From Pseudomonas fluorescens (GTDB lineage Bacteria > Pseudomonadota > Gammaproteobacteria > Pseudomonadales > Pseudomonadaceae), in assembly GCF_040448305.1 (NCBI RefSeq), contig NZ_CP148752.1, positions 1,116,001 through 1,180,000 of the forward strand: 64,000 nt of DNA, given 5' to 3'. Below are positions 1-7,972 of the stretch, in pieces. The position numbers and the translations under genes are program-made. Numbering within the stretch: position 1 is the first letter of the stretch; the number at the start of each line of letters is the position of its first letter. The notes beneath the pieces are model-generated. The model made no database searches and had not been told where the DNA came from. It saw only the letters and a program-made list of their open reading frames with translations.

Positions 1-709
1 GGGTATTGCGTTCGATGGATTCGAGCAACTGGTTGGCGGTGTTGATCCAGATGCCCAGTTCGTTATTCTCGTGCCCCTTGAGCAGCGGAATCTTGTGTTC
101 GCTGGGGCGATCCGGATTGATTTCCGTGAGGTGCTCGATGATCCGCGACAGCGGCTTGGTCAGCAGCCAGTGGTAGACCAGATACAACACCAGCCCCATG
201 GCGAGCGCGCGCAGTACGCCGGAAATGAAGATGATCACCGAGCTGACAATGAACTCTTGGCCGTAGGTGGCGGTATCGAGGGTGATGCTCAGGTCGCCGT
301 AATACTCGCTGTAGGGCCCGCGACCGACCAGCTGGGTGGTGAAGGTGCGTTCCTTGCCAAGAATCAGGTCGGTCAGCCAGCGACTGTTGGAGTGCTGCAA
401 CTCTCGGGATTTTTGCGCGAGCATGGCTTCGTTGGGATGGCCGATGGAGGCCTTGCGCACGGCGGCGTCCTGAAACAGGCCCTCGATCACCTGCATGCCC
501 ATTTCCCGGTCCAGGCTATAGACGGCCTGGGTCGAGGGGTCGCGAAACATGTCGAGGATGCGTTCGGCATCGCTGGCGACGGCCTGGCGTGTTTTATAGG
601 CATCGAACACAATCTGCGCGCAGCTCAAGACCACGCCGACGATCAATGCCGACAGGAGCACGACCCGGAGTAACTTCACCGACAAGCTGTTCTTGAGTTC
701 CAGCTTCAA
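1..709 (-). CDS. bifA: BifA, bifunctional GGDEF/EAL cyclic-di-GMP enzyme (N-terminal part, cut by window)
   Basis: Only the first ~236 residues are inside the window; the catalytic GGDEF and EAL domains lie beyond base 1. The visible part has an N-terminal membrane helix (about residues 12-34), a periplasmic sensor stretch, a second helix (about 150-175) and then a HAMP-like linker beginning near 'LLTKPLSRII'. The start is a TTG at 709-707, preceded at good spacing by AAGGA; this gives the N-terminus MKLELKNSLS. In P. aeruginosa, BifA is a c-di-GMP phosphodiesterase affecting biofilm and swarming and lies next to sodB, as here. Identity rests on the N-terminal sequence and synteny; the catalytic motifs cannot be checked. 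Confidence 0.85.
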   Translation of the reverse strand, partial: MKLELKNSLSVKLLRVVLLSALIVGVVLSCAQIVFDAYKTRQAVASDAERILDMFRDPSTQAVYSLDREMGMQVIEGLFQDAAVRKASIGHPNEAMLAQKSRELQHSNSRWLTDLILGKERTFTTQLVGRGPYSEYYGDLSITLDTATYGQEFIVSSVIIFISGVLRALAMGLVLYLVYHWLLTKPLSRIIEHLTEINPDRPSEHKIPLLKGHENNELGIWINTANQLLESIERNT

Positions 710-1041
710 AGGGTTATTCCTTGTTCCGTGCGGGTAGCATCAAGTTGCCATGAGTATTGGCAATCCCGTGATGGCAGTCAAAGGGACTATCACCCTTGGG
801 GGATTTTGCCTTCAGCTTGGCCGATTTGCAGTTGTCTTGACGAGTTAGCCTATTAGCACTGTGTCGGTTGTCGAGTCCTTCAACTTGAGGGGCGGGGTGG
901 AGATATTTTCCTTTTGTTTGATGTTAGTCGTCCGCGGCGTTGGGGCAAGGGGGGCAAGACTTGTTTCATCATGGGAAATTGTCCTGGGTTGCTCGCTCAG
1001 GCGGCCTGATAGCCGACCTGATTTCGCGGATGTATTACTCC
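710..1041. other. bifA upstream region, no gene seen
   Basis: About 330 bases between the bifA start and the first palindromic repeat. Short open frames exist on both strands but none has a ribosome binding site together with a recognisable protein. A copy of the motif ggcctgatagccgacc (1003-1018) recurs at 1168 and 1237 and belongs to the flanking repeat material. The bifA promoter should lie here; I cannot place it. Confidence 0.5.
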
Positions 1042-1140
1042 GTAGGAGCTGCCGAAGGCTGCGATCTTTTGATCTTGTTTGTCAGTAATTCAGTAATAAA
1101 GCCAAAAGATCGCAGCCTCGTTGCACTCGACAGCTCCTAC
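1042..1140. repeat. Palindromic repeat, 'gtaggagctgcc' family
   Basis: Left arm 1042-1070 begins gtaggagctgcc and ends gcgatctttt. The imperfect right arm runs from about 1103 to 1140 and ends cagctcctac. The arms flank a ~33-base AT-rich loop. This is the same REP family as at 33435 and 53656; here the arms are diverged. Confidence 0.85.
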
Positions 1141-1210
1141 GGGGAAATGCGTACGCATGAAGAACCAGGCCTGACAGCCGACCAATTTCTTGCAGATGTC
1201 CCCGATCCCT

Positions 1211-1301
1211 GTGGGAGCTGGCTTGCCTGCGATGGCGGCCTGACAGCCGACCAATCTCCCACGTCTCTAAGCTGATTGTTCCCACGCTCCCGCGTGGGAA
1301 C
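1211..1301. repeat. Mixed repeat patch: single REP arm plus a short palindrome
   Basis: A lone REP arm (gtgggagctggcttgcctgc, 1211-1230) is followed by a second copy of ggcctgacagccgacc (1237) and then by a palindrome at 1278-1301 (gttcccacgc / gcgtgggaac). This last palindrome is a third short repeat type. Confidence 0.7.
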
Positions 1302-1412
1302 GCTGCCAGAGAAACTCCGCGTTACGTTTTTGCGGGTTGACGCGGTGTAGGAAACCGCCAGAAGTTTCCCACGCAGTTTTCAGGTTGCCCGTCGGAAGCG
1401 GACTCAATAGCC

Positions 1413-1658
1413 TCTGAGGGTCGCTGAAAACTCAGCGATCGGGTGTGAGAACCCGGCGAGTCATAGTCATCCAGTGCCAGTATCCGCATAATTGCCGCCA
1501 GCTTATCCGCTGTCTGTAAATGCGTTATGGCGGCTGTGTGCGGGCAGACTTTTGTCTGGCCGGGTGCCTATGACCGGTTTCTCACCTCGCACATAGCTGC
1601 CACCTCTTTGCCGTGTGAGAACGGCAATGGGTGGCACCCACCGCATAGGAATATTTCA
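1413..1658 (+). other. Structured leader upstream of the DUF6124-type gene
   Basis: There are several nested or consecutive inverted repeats. A 9-bp hairpin lies at 1419-1427/1432-1440. A long interrupted stem pairs GTCATAG at 1460-1466 with CTATGAC at 1568-1574, extended by GGTGTGAGAA (1442-1451) against TTTCTCACC (1578-1586). Inside it are GCCGCCA/TGGCGGC (1494-1500/1528-1534) and cagac-tttt-gtctg (1545-1558). A last hairpin pairs TGCCACC (1598-1604) with GGTGGCA (1630-1636) and TTGCCG (1608-1613) with CGGCAA (1622-1627), ending 22 bases before the GTG start. No terminator-like U run follows. It could be a cis-regulatory RNA or a mobile palindromic element carried with the gene family; the sequence does not decide. 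Confidence 0.5.
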
Positions 1659-1922
1659 GTGGATAAATTAATCCCCGATCCGCCCTTAAATACAGCCAAA
1701 CCCTACACCCCCAACACCATGTTCATGATCGTCCCGGATATGGATACCGAATCCCTGCTGGCCCACGCTTGTGAGTCATTGGCTTCGGCCAACGTCATGG
1801 CGAGTGATTTCGCCACCTTCCTGACCGGCCCTCAGCGCAATACGGCGTTGGCCATTGCGCAGATCATCATGCTGGCGGAGCTGGCGGTGAATCGTGCGTT
1901 GGATAACGTCGATCCACAGTAG
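1659..1922 (+). CDS. DUF6124/DUF3077-type small protein
   Basis: An 87-residue protein starting at GTG 1659 with AGGA at 1647-1650. It begins with the Asp-Lys-Leu-Ile-Pro-Asp-Pro-Pro sequence typical of the N-terminus of this abundant Pseudomonas family, followed by a short proline-rich linker. Two predicted helices follow, one around 'ESLLAHACESLASANV' and one rich in Ala and Leu. No catalytic motif, signal peptide or membrane segment is seen. The function of the family is unknown; members usually occur as many paralogues per genome. The gene is preceded by a strongly structured leader, which may control translation. Upstream in-frame codons exist but run through the leader stems, so the GTG is preferred. 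Confidence 0.75.
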   Translation: MDKLIPDPPLNTAKPYTPNTMFMIVPDMDTESLLAHACESLASANVMASDFATFLTGPQRNTALAIAQIIMLAELAVNRALDNVDPQ

Positions 1923-1945
1923 TTGGCAGGCTGAACGCGTTATCG

Positions 1946-2013
1946 TTCTTCGCAAGCAGGCTCGCTCCCACTGGCTCGGTGGTGACCTGTGGGAGCGAGC
2001 CTGCTCGCGAAGA
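1946..2013. repeat. REP inverted pair, 'gtgggagcgagcctgctcgcga' family
   Basis: Arms at 1946-1971 and 1989-2013 with a short loop, between the DUF6124-type gene and the sodB terminator. Confidence 0.9.
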
Positions 2014-2057
2014 CGGCGGGACAATCACCACCGTTCCTTTGCTCATACTTCTTCCAT

Positions 2058-2089
2058 AAAAAAACCCGGCTAAAAAGCCGGGTTTTTTT
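2058..2089 (-). terminator. Rho-independent terminator of sodB
   Basis: acccggc-taaaaa-gccgggt stem flanked by an A run on the left and a T run on the right, immediately after the sodB stop. The symmetric A/T tracts would also let it stop transcription from the left. Confidence 0.9.
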
Positions 2090-2103
2090 GACTGGCGTCG
2101 AGC

Positions 2104-2700
2104 TTAAGCGGTGAAGGTTTTGCCTTCGAACTGCTCAGCCACGAACTTCCAGTTGACCAGGTTCCAGAACGCTTCGACATACTTCGGACGCAGGTTGCGG
2201 TAGTCGATGTAGTAAGCGTGCTCCCAGACGTCGCAGGTCAGCAGCGGGGTGTCGCCGTTGGTCAGCGGGTTGCCGGCGCCGATGGTGCTGGCCAGGGCCA
2301 GGGAACCGTCAGCCTTTTTCACCAGCCAGCCCCAACCGGAACCGAAGGTGCCGATGGACGTCTTGCTGAACTCTTCCTTGAACTTGTCGAACGAACCGAA
2401 AGCCGCGTTGATGGCTTCAGCCAGAGCGCCGGTTGGTTGACCGCCGGCGTTTGGCGCCAGGCAGTTCCAGTAGAAAGTGTGGTTCCAGACCTGAGCGGCG
2501 TTGTTGAAGATACCGCCCGAGGAAGTCTTGACGATTTCTTCCAGGGTCTTGCCTTCGAACTCGGTGCCTGGCACCAAGTTGTTCAGGTTCACGACGTAGG
2601 TGTTGTGGTGCTTGTCGTGGTGGAACTCCAGGGTTTCCTTGGAGATGTGCGGCTGCAGGGCATCGTGTGCGTACGGCAGTGGCGGCAATTCGAAAGCCAT
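2104..2700 (-). CDS. sodB: Superoxide dismutase [Fe]
   Basis: A cytoplasmic enzyme converting superoxide to oxygen and hydrogen peroxide. The 198-residue protein has the full Fe/Mn-SOD fold length. The metal ligands are visible: His27 (in FHHDKHH), His74 (in VWNHTFYW), Asp157 and His161 (in DVWEHAYY). Gln70 before VWNH is the iron-type second-sphere residue. The ATG at 2700 has AGGAGA upstream; an in-frame extension to 3000 is not protein-like and is rejected. It is followed by a strong terminator, so transcription is probably monocistronic. In P. aeruginosa sodB is iron-responsive; I could not identify a Fur box here. Confidence 0.97.
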   Translation of the reverse strand: MAFELPPLPYAHDALQPHISKETLEFHHDKHHNTYVVNLNNLVPGTEFEGKTLEEIVKTSSGGIFNNAAQVWNHTFYWNCLAPNAGGQPTGALAEAINAAFGSFDKFKEEFSKTSIGTFGSGWGWLVKKADGSLALASTIGAGNPLTNGDTPLLTCDVWEHAYYIDYRNLRPKYVEAFWNLVNWKFVAEQFEGKTFTA

Positions 2701-2864
2701 GATGATTCTCCTAATCAGGTCAGTTGCGGTGAGCGCAAGGCCGATCACGGGCGGCCAGACAAGCGCCGGGGAGTTTGTACTCTTTGCGGCGCAGGGAGTC
2801 GGATCATAGCACCGGGGGGGCGGCATAACCACGCAACAACTGTGTGGAATAGAGGTTCCGCCAA

Positions 2865-3467
2865 TCAGCTGGCCGCGATCAGTTGCAGCGCTACGGCAAA
2901 CATCATCACCGCCACCAACAGATCGAGAATTCGCCAGGTGCTCGGGCGGGCGAGCCACGGTGCCAGCCATGCCGCACCAAGGGCCAAGGTGAAAAACCAC
3001 AACAGCGAGGCACTGGCCGCGCCGACTACATAAGCGCCGGGCTCGGTTTGTTGAGCGCCCAGGGAGCCGATCAGCAAAACGGTGTCCAGATAGACGTGCG
3101 GATTGAGCAAGGTCACCGCCAGCGCGCTGAGCATGACTGCCCGCAGCGAGCGTACGGTCTGGTTTTCGCCCTGCTCAAGGCTCTGCTTCGAAAAGGCCCG
3201 GCGCAGTGCCTGGCTGCCGTACCACAACAGGAACGCTGCGCCGCCCCAGCGGGCAATGGCCAGCAGCGTCGGGTTCTGCGCCAGCACCGTCGCCAGGCCA
3301 AATACCCCGGCAGCCACCAACAGGGCGTCGCAGGCCACGCAGAGCGCCGCCACCGGCAGGTGATGTTCACGCCGCAGGCTTTGCGCCAGGACAAACGCAT
3401 TCTGGGTGCCGATCGCCATGATCAGGCCGAAGGCCACCAACAGGCCGTTCACATAACTTTGCCACAT
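2865..3467 (-). CDS. argO: LysE/ArgO family amino acid exporter
   Basis: A 200-residue inner-membrane protein with about six hydrophobic helices and the LysE-family N-terminal signature GTQNAFVLAQ (about residues 20-30); the conserved LLNPHVYLDT lies near the middle. Members export basic amino acids such as arginine and lysine. It is six bases downstream of the ACT-domain gene on the same strand, and the LysR regulator ArgP is divergently encoded, the usual arrangement for ArgP-controlled exporters. Substrate is inferred from family and context. Confidence 0.85.
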   Translation of the reverse strand: MWQSYVNGLLVAFGLIMAIGTQNAFVLAQSLRREHHLPVAALCVACDALLVAAGVFGLATVLAQNPTLLAIARWGGAAFLLWYGSQALRRAFSKQSLEQGENQTVRSLRAVMLSALAVTLLNPHVYLDTVLLIGSLGAQQTEPGAYVVGAASASLLWFFTLALGAAWLAPWLARPSTWRILDLLVAVMMFAVALQLIAAS

Positions 3468-3473
3468 GATTTT

Positions 3474-3875
3474 TTACTCCGCGTTGGCTGCCAGATCCCG
3501 CAGCACTTGCAGGGCACGGTCGGCGTCGGCCTGGCCGACAAACAGATGGTCGTGGTAGTAGCCGGCAATCACGTTGCAGCTGATTCCTGCCTGGCCAAGC
3601 GCCGTGGCGAATGCGGCGGTCAGGCCGACCGCTTCGAGGGCTGAATGTACGTTCAAGGTGATCCAGGCGGCGATGTAGTCGAAGCTGAACCCGGCCTTTA
3701 CGGCACGGGAACGTTCGAGAATCACGGTCAGGCCTTCCTGCTCGCGAAAGCTGCCGACAATTTCCAGATCCGTAGGCAACTTGCCGTCGCGCAAAGTGCA
3801 GAACACGTATTCGCCAGCGTTGAGCTGCGGGCTCATGCTGCGCAGCAGCGTTGCCAATGAAGTTTCGCCAGCCAT
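3474..3875 (-). CDS. ACT-domain protein
   Basis: A 133-residue soluble protein. The first half (about 1-65) is an ACT-like region containing 'LNAGEYVFCTL'; the second (about 66-130) is a second ACT fold with 'AWITLNVHSALEAVGLTAAF'. ACT domains bind amino acids allosterically. There is no attached enzyme, so it probably acts as a stand-alone sensor or binding protein. It lies in an apparent operon with the argO-like exporter (six-base gap) and divergent from argP, which suggests a role in basic amino acid homeostasis. Specific ligand unknown. Confidence 0.75.
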   Translation of the reverse strand: MAGETSLATLLRSMSPQLNAGEYVFCTLRDGKLPTDLEIVGSFREQEGLTVILERSRAVKAGFSFDYIAAWITLNVHSALEAVGLTAAFATALGQAGISCNVIAGYYHDHLFVGQADADRALQVLRDLAANAE

Positions 3876-3971
3876 GTGGGTGATCCTTGTTCAAGAGTTC
3901 ATGCTGGTCATTGTCCTTGTGAAGGCTGTATAAGAAAAACCAATCTTGCTGATCGCTCATTAGGAAAACTG

Positions 3972-4865
3972 ATGTTCGACTATAAATTGCTTTCTGCCCT
4001 GGCCGCCGTGGTCGAACAGGCCGGTTTTGAACGGGCGGCCCAGGTGCTGGGCTTGTCGCAATCGGCGATCTCCCAGCGCATCAAGCTGCTGGAAGCGCGG
4101 GTTGGCCAACCGGTGCTGGTGCGGGCCACGCCGCCAACGCCGACGGAAATCGGTCGGCGGTTGCTCAACCATGTGCAGCAGGTGCGATTGCTTGAACGGG
4201 ATCTGCAAAGCCTGGTGCCGGCGCTGGATGAAGAGGGCCTGCCGGAACGCCTGCGGATCGCCCTGAACGCGGACAGCCTGGCCACCTGGTGGGCGCAGGC
4301 GGTGGGCGAGTTTTGCGCGGAACAGCATCTGCTGATGGATCTGGTGGTCGAAGACCAGACCGTCGGCCTCAAGCGCATGCGCGCCGGTGAAGTGGCGGCC
4401 TGCGTCTGCGCCAGCGAGCGCCCTGTGGCGGGTGCGCGCAGCGTGTTGCTGGGGGCCATGCGTTACCGTGCGCTGGCCAGCCCCGCCTTTATTGCCCGGC
4501 ATTTTCCGCAGGGCGTACGCGCCGATCAGTTGTCCCGGACCCCGGCGCTGGTGTTTGGTCCGGACGACTTCCTGCAGCATCGCTACCTTGCGTCCCTGGG
4601 CGTCGAGGGCGGTTTCGAACACCATTTGTGCCCGTCCTCCGAAGGTTTCATTCGTCTGACGGAAGCCGGGCTGGGCTGGGGGCTGGTCCCGGAACTGCAG
4701 GTACGCGAGCAACTGCAAAGGGGCGTATTGCAGGAGCTGCTGCCAGATAAGCCGATCGATGTGCCGCTGTACTGGCATCATTGGCGTAATGGCGGTCAGT
4801 TGCTGGGGCTGCTCACCGATCAATTGGTCAGCGCATCGAAGCAATGGCTGGTGCCCTTGGACTGA
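3972..4865 (+). CDS. argP: LysR-family regulator ArgP (IciA)
   Basis: A 297-residue LysR-type transcription factor. The N-terminal winged helix-turn-helix spans about 2-60 ('AAQVLGLSQSAISQRIKLLE'); the remainder is the substrate-binding-like effector domain. In enteric bacteria ArgP activates argO in response to arginine and lysine; the divergent exporter/ACT pair fits that role. The ATG at 3972 has AGGAAA seven bases upstream; an in-frame extension to 3876 would overlap the divergent promoter region and is not chosen. Confidence 0.87.
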   Translation: MFDYKLLSALAAVVEQAGFERAAQVLGLSQSAISQRIKLLEARVGQPVLVRATPPTPTEIGRRLLNHVQQVRLLERDLQSLVPALDEEGLPERLRIALNADSLATWWAQAVGEFCAEQHLLMDLVVEDQTVGLKRMRAGEVAACVCASERPVAGARSVLLGAMRYRALASPAFIARHFPQGVRADQLSRTPALVFGPDDFLQHRYLASLGVEGGFEHHLCPSSEGFIRLTEAGLGWGLVPELQVREQLQRGVLQELLPDKPIDVPLYWHHWRNGGQLLGLLTDQLVSASKQWLVPLD

Positions 4866-4919
4866 CGCGCAGCGTCAAGACCTCACGTAATACGCAAAAC
4901 GAAATATTCGGAGCAATTC

Positions 4920-5912
4920 ATGAAGATTCTGGTTACCGGCGCAAGCGGCTTCATCGGCGGGCGCTTTGCGCGTTTTGCCCTGGAGCAGGGCCTGGACGTG
5001 CGGGTCAACGGTCGCCGGGCCGAGAGTGTGGAGCATCTGGTACGCCGCGGAGCCGAGTTCATCCCGGGCGACTTGAGCGACCCGGAACTGGCGCGCGAGC
5101 TGTGTTCGGACGTCGAGACCGTGGTGCATTGCGCCGGCGCAGTCGGTTTGTGGGGACGTTATCAGGACTTCCATCAGGGCAACGTCCAGGTCACCGAGAA
5201 CGTGGTCGAAGCCTGCCTGAAGCAACGGGTTCGGCGGCTGGTGCATTTGTCGTCGCCGTCGATCTACTTCGATGGTCGCGATCACCTGGGTCTGACCGAA
5301 GAACAGGTGCCCAAGCGCTTCAAGCACCCTTTCGCCGCTACCAAGTACCTGGCCGAACAAAAAGTCTTCGGCGCCCAGGAGTTCGGCCTCGAAACCCTGG
5401 CCCTGCGCCCGCGTTTCGTCACCGGGGCCGGCGACATGAGCATCTTCCCGCGCCTGTTGAACATGCAGCGCAAGGGGCGCCTGGCAATCATCGGCAACGG
5501 TCTGAACAAAGTTGATTTCACCAGCGTGCAAAACCTCAACGAAGCGTTGCTCAGCAGTTTGCTCGCCAGCGGTTCTGCGCTGGGCAAGGCTTACAACATC
5601 AGCAACGGCACGCCGATTCCCCTGTGGGACGTAGTCAATTACGTCATGCGCAACATGGAAGTCCCACAGGTAACCCGCTACCGTTCCTACGGCCTGGCCT
5701 ACAGTGTGGCGGCGCTCAACGAAGGGGTGTGCAAGTTGTGGCCGGGGCGTCCCGAACCGACGCTGTCGCGTCTGGGCATGCAGGTCATGAACAAAAATTT
5801 CACCCTGGACATCAGCCGCGCCCGGCATTATCTGGATTACGATCCCAAGGTCAGCCTCTGGACGGCCCTCGATGAATTCTGTGGCTGGTGGAAGGCTCAG
5901 GCTATTCGATGA
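4920..5912 (+). CDS. Extended SDR, 3-beta-HSD/NAD-dependent epimerase-like protein
   Basis: A 330-residue soluble Rossmann protein. The NAD(P)-binding motif TGASGFIGG is at residues 6-14 and HCAGAVGLWG at 70-79. The position of the catalytic Tyr of the YxxxK motif is Phe138 (F-A-A-T-K142), while the following residue is Tyr143. This substitution would be expected to change or abolish classical SDR catalysis unless Tyr143 or another residue takes over. It lies 54 bases after argP on the same strand, and a similar oxidoreductase accompanies this locus in P. aeruginosa. The substrate is unknown; a sterol/steroid dehydrogenase-like or sugar epimerase-like role cannot be separated. Confidence 0.8.
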   Translation: MKILVTGASGFIGGRFARFALEQGLDVRVNGRRAESVEHLVRRGAEFIPGDLSDPELARELCSDVETVVHCAGAVGLWGRYQDFHQGNVQVTENVVEACLKQRVRRLVHLSSPSIYFDGRDHLGLTEEQVPKRFKHPFAATKYLAEQKVFGAQEFGLETLALRPRFVTGAGDMSIFPRLLNMQRKGRLAIIGNGLNKVDFTSVQNLNEALLSSLLASGSALGKAYNISNGTPIPLWDVVNYVMRNMEVPQVTRYRSYGLAYSVAALNEGVCKLWPGRPEPTLSRLGMQVMNKNFTLDISRARHYLDYDPKVSLWTALDEFCGWWKAQAIR

Positions 5913-6029
5913 TGTCAGGACAACGACCCCTTACTGAACCGGATACGGGACTTCAGGGTCAATGGTTACGGCTGTGGGGTTTATACTGCGCGGCATAAAG
6001 CCATCATTTGTTTCACTAAGGTTGATTCA

Positions 6030-6902
6030 ATGTCCATGCGTAACGATGCCAACGACGACTTCGACGATGTACCGAGCTTGCGTGCAGACGTTCTCGACGA
6101 CGATTTTCCGCCCACTGCCCGCACGGTCGTGCATTCGCGCACGGCGCCGGTGGTGAAGGTCAAGGCGGCGAGCACCGGCCCCCTGTGGGCGTTGGTCGGG
6201 GCGCTGATCTTTGCGTTCGCGGGCCTGGCCTGGTGGAGCTTCCAGCAGATCTCCCTGATGGAACAGCAACTGGTGGCGACCCAGGAAAGCTTCGCGCGGA
6301 TCAGTGAGGAAGCGGCAGGGCGCTTGCAGGATATTTCCGGAAAGGTTGTTGCCAGCCAGACCAACGTCACCACTGACAGCGAGGCCTTGAAACTGCAAAT
6401 CCGCCAGCTGGAAAGCAAGCTCCAGGACCAGAGCGCCCAACAGCAAGGTGTTGCCGGCCAGGCCTCGGACCTGGACAAGCGACTGGCACAGATGACCGCG
6501 CAAACCAGCGAACTGGACAAGCGTCTGGTGCAGTTGACTGCCCAGGACACCGAACATCAGACGGCCAATACGCAGTTGCAGGCCCAGGTCAAAGCCTTGA
6601 GCGCTGAATTGGCCGCCCTGAAAAGTGCCCCGTCCGACGCTGAAAAACTCGATGCACAGCTGAAAAGCCTGGGCGCCGATATTGTCTCGCTGAAAAAGCA
6701 AGGCAACCCGAGCGCTGCCATCGAACGTCTTGAGCAAGACATGATTGTGCTCAAAAGCGAACAGGACAATCGCCCGGCCGCCGCGCAGGGTTCGACCAAC
6801 ACTGCCGAGTTCGATGCCTTCCGCAGTCAGGTCACCCGCAACATCAATACCCTTCAGGCGCAGATCCAGAACCTTCAACAGCAACTGCGCGCGCGGCAGT
6901 AA
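6030..6902 (+). CDS. Single-pass membrane protein with long coiled coil
   Basis: A 290-residue protein. It has an acidic, low-complexity cytoplasmic N-terminus (1-48), one transmembrane helix (about 50-68, WALVGALIFAFAGLAWW) and then a long heptad-rich coiled coil to about 245, including two near-repeats of 'LDKRL.QMTAQ' type. A short Gln-rich helix ends the protein. Similar proteins in Pseudomonas are often annotated 'chromosome segregation ATPase', but I see no nucleotide-binding motif, so that name is not supported. The likely role is envelope-associated scaffolding; function unknown. ATG 6030 has AAGG upstream. Confidence 0.75.
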   Translation: MSMRNDANDDFDDVPSLRADVLDDDFPPTARTVVHSRTAPVVKVKAASTGPLWALVGALIFAFAGLAWWSFQQISLMEQQLVATQESFARISEEAAGRLQDISGKVVASQTNVTTDSEALKLQIRQLESKLQDQSAQQQGVAGQASDLDKRLAQMTAQTSELDKRLVQLTAQDTEHQTANTQLQAQVKALSAELAALKSAPSDAEKLDAQLKSLGADIVSLKKQGNPSAAIERLEQDMIVLKSEQDNRPAAAQGSTNTAEFDAFRSQVTRNINTLQAQIQNLQQQLRARQ

Positions 6903-6990
6903 TTGACCGCTACAGGAACATCAGAAGGATCCATACAAATCCCATTGCCGTCTACGCTCTTGAAACACCACCGGGAACGAGGGATGCGCA

Positions 6991-7839
6991 ATGGGGTTAC
7001 TGCATAGGTTCGCCTTGCTGTGCGGCATGTTTTTGCTGTACCTGGGCCAGGTGCAAGCCGCCGGGACGGAAAAGGACGACAGCAAGGCGGCCATCGCTCT
7101 GCTGGAAAAAGCCCTGGCTTACTACCACGAGAATGGCGACAAGGCCTTTGCTGCGTTCAGCCGCCAGGGTGAGTTTGTCGACAAGGACCGATATGTCTTT
7201 GTGCTCGACACCAAGGGCGTGATGCTTGCCAGCGGCGGGCCGTCGTCGGCGCTGATTGACCGGGACGTGTCGCAAGTGCTCGGGCCGGATTTGCAGAAAA
7301 CCTTCAAGGACGCCCTGAAAGTGCCGGAAGGCAATGGCATTCAGCAGGCGGAATATCGCTGGCAGAACTGGAGCGACGGCAAGGTCGAGCGCAAGCATGT
7401 CTACTACCAGCGCATCGGCCAGCGGATTCTGGCGGTCGGTTATTACCTGCCACGGGCCTCCGCCGAACAGGCCATGGCCTTGCTGAATAAAGCGGCAACC
7501 GATCTGGCCAAAGACGAAAAGGGCACCCTGACGGCGATCAATTCCCTCAAGGGCGGCTACCTGCAGGATGACCTGTACGTATTTGTCGTCGACCTGGACA
7601 CCCAGCGTTACGTGGCCCACGGCACCAACCTGCGGCTGATCAATACCGACTTCAGCAAGATCCTGGACCCGGAAGGCAAACCGGTGGGCGAGCCGATTCT
7701 GGCATTGATGGCCCAGCAGGATGATGGCGAATACGAATATCGCTGGAAAAACCCGGTGACCGGCAAGGTCGAGAACAAACATGCCTACCTGAAGAAGGTC
7801 GGGCATTTTCTGGTGGCGGTCGGGTATTACAGCCCTTGA
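6991..7839 (+). CDS. Secreted twin-Cache domain protein
   Basis: A 282-residue protein with a Sec signal peptide (about 1-23, ending VQAAG). Two similar Cache-type sensor modules follow, about 30-150 and 160-282. Each contains a 'Y.FV.D' strand (DRYVFVLDTKG, DDLYVFVVDLDT), a 'EYRW.NW/NP..GKVE.KH.Y' segment and a final 'VGYY' strand. There is no transmembrane helix or signalling output domain, so it is probably a periplasmic ligand-binding protein working with a separate receptor. It is 88 bases after the coiled-coil gene and may share its transcript. The ligand is unknown. Confidence 0.78.
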   Translation: MGLLHRFALLCGMFLLYLGQVQAAGTEKDDSKAAIALLEKALAYYHENGDKAFAAFSRQGEFVDKDRYVFVLDTKGVMLASGGPSSALIDRDVSQVLGPDLQKTFKDALKVPEGNGIQQAEYRWQNWSDGKVERKHVYYQRIGQRILAVGYYLPRASAEQAMALLNKAATDLAKDEKGTLTAINSLKGGYLQDDLYVFVVDLDTQRYVAHGTNLRLINTDFSKILDPEGKPVGEPILALMAQQDDGEYEYRWKNPVTGKVENKHAYLKKVGHFLVAVGYYSP

Positions 7840-7862
7840 ATGGTAGTGGCTGTGAGACCGCT

Positions 7863-7952
7863 ATCGCGAGCAGGCTCGCTCCCACATTGGATCTCCAGTG
7901 ATTGCAGAGTTTGTGTACGCCAGAGAACCTGTGGGAGCGAGCCTGCTCGCGA
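7863..7952. repeat. REP inverted pair
   Basis: Arms at 7863-7885 and 7931-7952 ('cgagcaggctcgctcccac' and its complement) between converging genes. Confidence 0.9.
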
Positions 7953-7972
7953 AGGCGGGCGACTCGGTCTAT

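Noticed and set aside
861..1285. Short frames between bifA and the DUF6124-type gene
   Set aside because: They lie within or across repeat palindromes and have no ribosome site or conserved-looking protein.
2218..3033. 271-codon frame on the plus strand across sodB and the argO end
   Set aside because: Antisense to two well-supported genes, with no ribosome site or family resemblance.
6030..6902. Chromosome segregation ATPase
   Set aside because: No Walker A or B motif is present; only one membrane helix and a coiled coil can be seen.
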